From contig JAFBAS010000074.1 in NCBI GenBank assembly GCA_019247605.1, positions 18,759-82,758 of the forward strand: a DNA stretch of 64,000 nt, written 5' to 3'. Position numbers and translations under genes: made by a program. This DNA comes from Hyphomicrobiales bacterium (GTDB taxonomy: Bacteria; Pseudomonadota; Alphaproteobacteria; Rhizobiales; Beijerinckiaceae). Shown piece by piece: positions 61,742 to 64,000 of this stretch. The stretch's first letter is position 1. Each line of letters opens with the position of its first letter. A model generated the notes under the pieces. It was given only the letters and a program-made list of their open reading frames with translations, did no database searches and was not told the origin of the DNA.

Positions 61742-63028
61742 ATGGAAAACCGCAAAGGGCGGACGATCACCGAGAAGATCCTCGGCGCCCATGCGGGACG
61801 GGGCGTGAGAGCCGGCGAATTCGCCATCGTTTCCGTCGATCAGCTTCTCGGGACGGATGGCTCGGCCCCGATGGCGATCGATCTCTTCGACGCCATGGGC
61901 TTCAAGGCCGTGCATGAAGGCTCGCGCATCGCCTTCTCTTGCGACCATTACGCGCCGGCGACGAGCGCGCGAATCGCGGCCCTCCACGAGAAAATGCGCC
62001 GCTTTGCGGAGGCGAACGGCATCGCGCTGTTCAGGGTCGGGGAAGGCATCGGGCATCAGCGCATGATCGAGGATGGGCGCATCCGCCCGGGGACGATCGT
62101 CGCGGGCGCGGACAGTCATTGCGTCACCTATGGGGCGCTCAACGCGTTTGGCGTCGGGATCGGCGCGTCGGACCTCGCGGGCGCCATGGCCACGGGCAAG
62201 ATCTGGCTCAAGGTGCCGCATACGCTGCGGATCGTCTTGACCGGAAAGCTCACGCCGCCCGCGCAAGCCAAGGACATCATCCTCGAGCTTTTGCGCAGGC
62301 TTCGGGCCGACGGCGCCGATTACCTCGCGCTCGAATTCTCAGGCGACGGCATCGCGAGCCTCGGCCTGGAAGAGCGCATCGTGATCGCCAACATGGCGAC
62401 GGAAGCGGGCGCGAAGGCCGCGCTCTTCGCGTTCGATGAAATCACGCGAAGCTTTCTTGGTGAACGCAGCGTTGCTGACTGCTCGCCGGTCGCGCCGGAC
62501 ACGCAAGCGCACTATATCGACACGCTCACGATCGAGCTTGCAAAGATCACGCCGCGTCTCGCTTTGCCGCATCACGTCGATGCGGTCGTGCCGGTCGGTG
62601 AAGCCGCCGGGCGACCGGTCGACATGGTCTTCATCGGCACCTGCACGGGCGGACGCGCTTGCGACATCCGCGACGCGCTCGCGGTGATCCGCAAGGCCGG
62701 TCGGATCGCGCCCGGCGTCGAGCTCGTGATCACGCCCGCTTCGCGCGCCGAGCTCGAGCTTCTCATCGCCGACGGCTCGCTCGGCGAGCTCACGGCGCTC
62801 GGCGCCGTCTTGACCACCCCCGGATGCGGCGCCTGCTGCGGCACGAGCGGGGCCATCCCGCGCGATGGCGCGACAGTGATTTCGACGGGCAACCGCAATT
62901 TCAAGGGACGAATGGGCGCGCCAAAAGCCGAGATCTTCCTCGCCTCACCCGCCGCTTGCGGGGCCGCGGCGGCAACTGGCCGCATCAGCGAACCTTCGGC
63001 GGTGTCGCCAAACGGGAGAATCGCATGA
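61742..63028 (+). CDS. Aconitase-family large subunit, LeuC/homoaconitase type (short form)
   Basis: A 428-residue [4Fe-4S] hydro-lyase subunit of the two-subunit class (short LeuC2/HacA/DmdA-like). Cluster Cys lie in GTCTGGRACDIRDAL and TTPGCGACCGTSGAI; EFSGDGIASLGLEERI and ADSHCVTYGALNAFG are others. It overlaps the small subunit by 4 nt. 3-isopropylmalate dehydratase is the usual annotation, but the neighbours (TRAP carrier, GntR) point to an imported acid such as 2,3-dimethylmalate or homocitrate-like. Confidence 0.88.
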   Translation: MENRKGRTITEKILGAHAGRGVRAGEFAIVSVDQLLGTDGSAPMAIDLFDAMGFKAVHEGSRIAFSCDHYAPATSARIAALHEKMRRFAEANGIALFRVGEGIGHQRMIEDGRIRPGTIVAGADSHCVTYGALNAFGVGIGASDLAGAMATGKIWLKVPHTLRIVLTGKLTPPAQAKDIILELLRRLRADGADYLALEFSGDGIASLGLEERIVIANMATEAGAKAALFAFDEITRSFLGERSVADCSPVAPDTQAHYIDTLTIELAKITPRLALPHHVDAVVPVGEAAGRPVDMVFIGTCTGGRACDIRDALAVIRKAGRIAPGVELVITPASRAELELLIADGSLGELTALGAVLTTPGCGACCGTSGAIPRDGATVISTGNRNFKGRMGAPKAEIFLASPAACGAAAATGRISEPSAVSPNGRIA

Positions 63029-63540
63029 GCTTCGAGCTTTCCCTGAAAGGTCGGGCGCGTATCTTCGGCGATGACGTCAACACCGATTACATCATCTCGT
63101 CGCGCCGCAAGCGCGACGCGAAGGACGAGCAGGAGATGACGCGTTTCCTGTTCGAGGACATCGACCCCGCGATCGCCGCGAGCCTCAAACCCGAGGACAT
63201 CATCGTGGCCGGAAAGAACTTCGGCTGCGGCTCGGCCATGGAGGTCGCGGTGACGGTGCCGCGCGCGGCGGGCATACGAGCGATCGTCGCGAAAAGCTTC
63301 GCTCGCACCTTTTACCGCAACGCCATCAACAACGGGCTCTTGCCGGTGATCGCGGATACTCATGGCATCAAGGAGGGCGAGCCGATCGAAATCACCGTGA
63401 CGCAGGCAAGTACCTTCGTCGTGCTCGGCGATGGCCGCATCCCGGCGCAAGGCGTGCCCGCGGAACTTGTCTCGATCTTCATCGAAGGTGGACTCGTGTC
63501 TTACCTCGCGAAGCATCGGGGCTTCGCGGCGATCGGGTGA
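63025..63540 (+). CDS. Aconitase-family small subunit, LeuD type
   Basis: A 171-residue swivel-domain subunit. ARIFGDDVNTDYIISSRRKRDA contains the NTD motif; in true LeuD/HacB it is followed by a substrate loop with YL(R)-type residues, here SSRRKRD. GKNFGCGSAMEVAVTVPRAAGI and FYRNAINNGLLPV are typical. It overlaps the large subunit by 4 nt. The unusual loop suggests that the substrate is not isopropylmalate. Confidence 0.88.
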   Translation: MSFELSLKGRARIFGDDVNTDYIISSRRKRDAKDEQEMTRFLFEDIDPAIAASLKPEDIIVAGKNFGCGSAMEVAVTVPRAAGIRAIVAKSFARTFYRNAINNGLLPVIADTHGIKEGEPIEITVTQASTFVVLGDGRIPAQGVPAELVSIFIEGGLVSYLAKHRGFAAIG

Positions 63541-63617
63541 AGGGCGCGATGCGGAGGGCGCAGTCTCCGGCGCGAATCCTTCTCCCGCCCTCATTGTCGC
63601 CAACGGCGGGCGAAGGT

Positions 63618-63636
63618 GGCATCACGAAGTGATGCC
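63618..63636 (+). terminator. Hairpin after leuCD-like operon
   Basis: GGCATCAC and GTGATGCC form a perfect 8-bp stem with a GAA loop. It lies 78 bp after the small-subunit stop. There is no T-run, so rho-independent termination is doubtful, but it could protect the 3' end of the mRNA. Confidence 0.45.
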
Positions 63637-63679
63637 GGATGAGGGCCGTCGAGCTCAATCCGGCCGAAGACAATGAAAT

Positions 63680-63802
63680 ATGCGAAGACGCTCCGATGAG
63701 CAATTAGCCTTTGCTAGAGAGCTGAGGCGCATCATCGGCGGAGGGGATATTGTGCTCAACCACATCCGCGCCGCGATGGCCGAGGGCTCTTTCGGATCAT
63801 AG
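63680..63802 (+). CDS. Possible 40-residue protein
   Basis: A short frame, MRRRSDEQLAFARELRRIIG, continuing to AMAEGSFGS. The N-terminal RSDEQLAFARELRR has a helical charged pattern, but no family is recognised. Codon use is similar to nearby genes. Upstream GAAGACAATGAAAT has no good ribosome binding site. It may be a remnant. Confidence 0.25.
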   Translation: MRRRSDEQLAFARELRRIIGGGDIVLNHIRAAMAEGSFGS

Positions 63803-63866
63803 GTTCTGCGCCATTCACCCCCATCCGCCCTCACTACGTTCGGGCACCTTCCCCGGCGCGAAGAGC

Positions 63867-63896
63867 GCGGGAGAAGGGGCCCTCTCCTTCTCCCGC
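63867..63896. terminator. Terminator hairpin after GntR-like gene
   Basis: GCGGGAGAAGG (63867-63877) and CCTTCTCCCGC (63886-63896) form an 11-bp stem with an 8-nt loop. It lies 10 bp beyond the stop of the minus-strand gene at 63906. Confidence 0.6.
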
Positions 63897-63905
63897 TCGA
63901 CCCCT

Positions 63906-64000
63906 CTACCCCTCGAACATCATCTGCATGCGGATGCGCCCTGCATTCTCGATGTGGCGGCGCGCCGCCGCTTCGGCGCGCATCGCGTCGCGGTCCTGGA
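63906..64000 (-). CDS. GntR-family regulator, FCD domain C-terminus (cut by window edge)
   Basis: Only the last 30 codons are in the window: a helical stretch reading AEAAARRHIENAGRIRMQMMFEG before the stop (quoted in part as ARRHIENAGRIR). The xxHxENAxxR pattern is the last helix of the FCD effector domain of FadR-type GntR regulators. Its neighbours suggest that it controls the TRAP/hydro-lyase genes. The N-terminus is outside the window. Confidence 0.65.
   Translation of the reverse strand, partial: QDRDAMRAEAAARRHIENAGRIRMQMMFEG

Larger units (their letters stand above)
63541..63905. other. Non-coding tail region with hairpins
   Basis: 365 bp. It holds a perfect 8-bp hairpin (GGCATCAC-GAA-GTGATGCC, 63618-63636), a possible 40-codon frame (63680-63802) and an 11-bp-stem hairpin at 63867-63896. 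GCCCTCA-type sequences near 63585 and 63828 (CCGCCCTCATT and CCGCCCTCACT) look like a dispersed REP-like element with inverted copies. Confidence 0.5.

Overview
The window is GC-rich chromosomal DNA, densely packed with short operons. It most likely comes from an alphaproteobacterium of the Hyphomicrobiales (Rhizobiales). The basis is the aroK-aroB-CorC block divergent from a small membrane gene plus xerD, the metX-metW pair, purE-purK, DUF465 (YdcH-like) genes, ilvB-ilvN with a leader peptide attenuator, and several TRAP, ABC and LysE carriers. That placement is inference from gene content and order. I found no rRNA, tRNA, CRISPR array, transposase or phage module.

Layout. 1-6.5 kb: the end of a metallophosphoesterase gene, ppdK, two divergent YdcH-like genes, purEK and a small secreted protein. 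6.5-19.5 kb is catabolic: a proline racemase/hydroxyproline epimerase and a DapA-family lyase flank a glutathione-dependent formaldehyde dehydrogenase. A decayed antitoxin gene, a large exported alpha/beta hydrolase, a GNAT, a PEP mutase-like enzyme, an IlvD/Edd dehydratase, an aminotransferase, an LprI-like protein, a nicotinamidase with a Tat-like leader and a RidA protein follow. 19.7-28.2 kb is core metabolism: EamA, CorC, aroB, aroK, a small membrane gene, xerD, a methyltransferase, metW and metX. 28.2-32 kb: DUF1275 protein, EamA, a fluoroacetate dehalogenase-like hydrolase and a patatin. 32.0-33.0 kb is an AT-rich island holding a three-gene unit (ribbon-helix-helix protein, two-TM protein, unknown) behind four tandem 11-bp operator-like repeats.

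33-43.8 kb: tadA, rluB with a very long Arg/Gly-rich tail, rsmD, acnA, then the minus-strand run ilvB-ilvN-lysE-amidase behind an attenuator whose 11-residue leader peptide carries Leu-Ile-Leu-Val. 43.9-50.5 kb: XRE-cupin regulator, GNAT, EamA, MFS, a nickel/cobalt efflux gene with its CsoR/RcnR repressor and operator, an AbiEii-type nucleotidyltransferase with a 4-nt-overlapping partner, and a LysE exporter. 50.5-57 kb: M32 carboxypeptidase and a Liv-type ABC operon with a LivM-LivG fusion. 57-64 kb: a class III cyclase with a zinc ribbon, a DctPQM TRAP transporter divergent from a short-form LeuCD-type hydro-lyase, and the tail of a GntR/FCD regulator gene.

The most unusual points are the AT-rich RHH/membrane unit with its phased operator array, the nucleotidyltransferase pair with an altered active-site motif, the ilv attenuator that may also drive an exporter and an amidase, a complete set of fluoroacetate dehalogenase residues in one hydrolase, and three separate intergenic arrays of unrelated 7-bp repeats.
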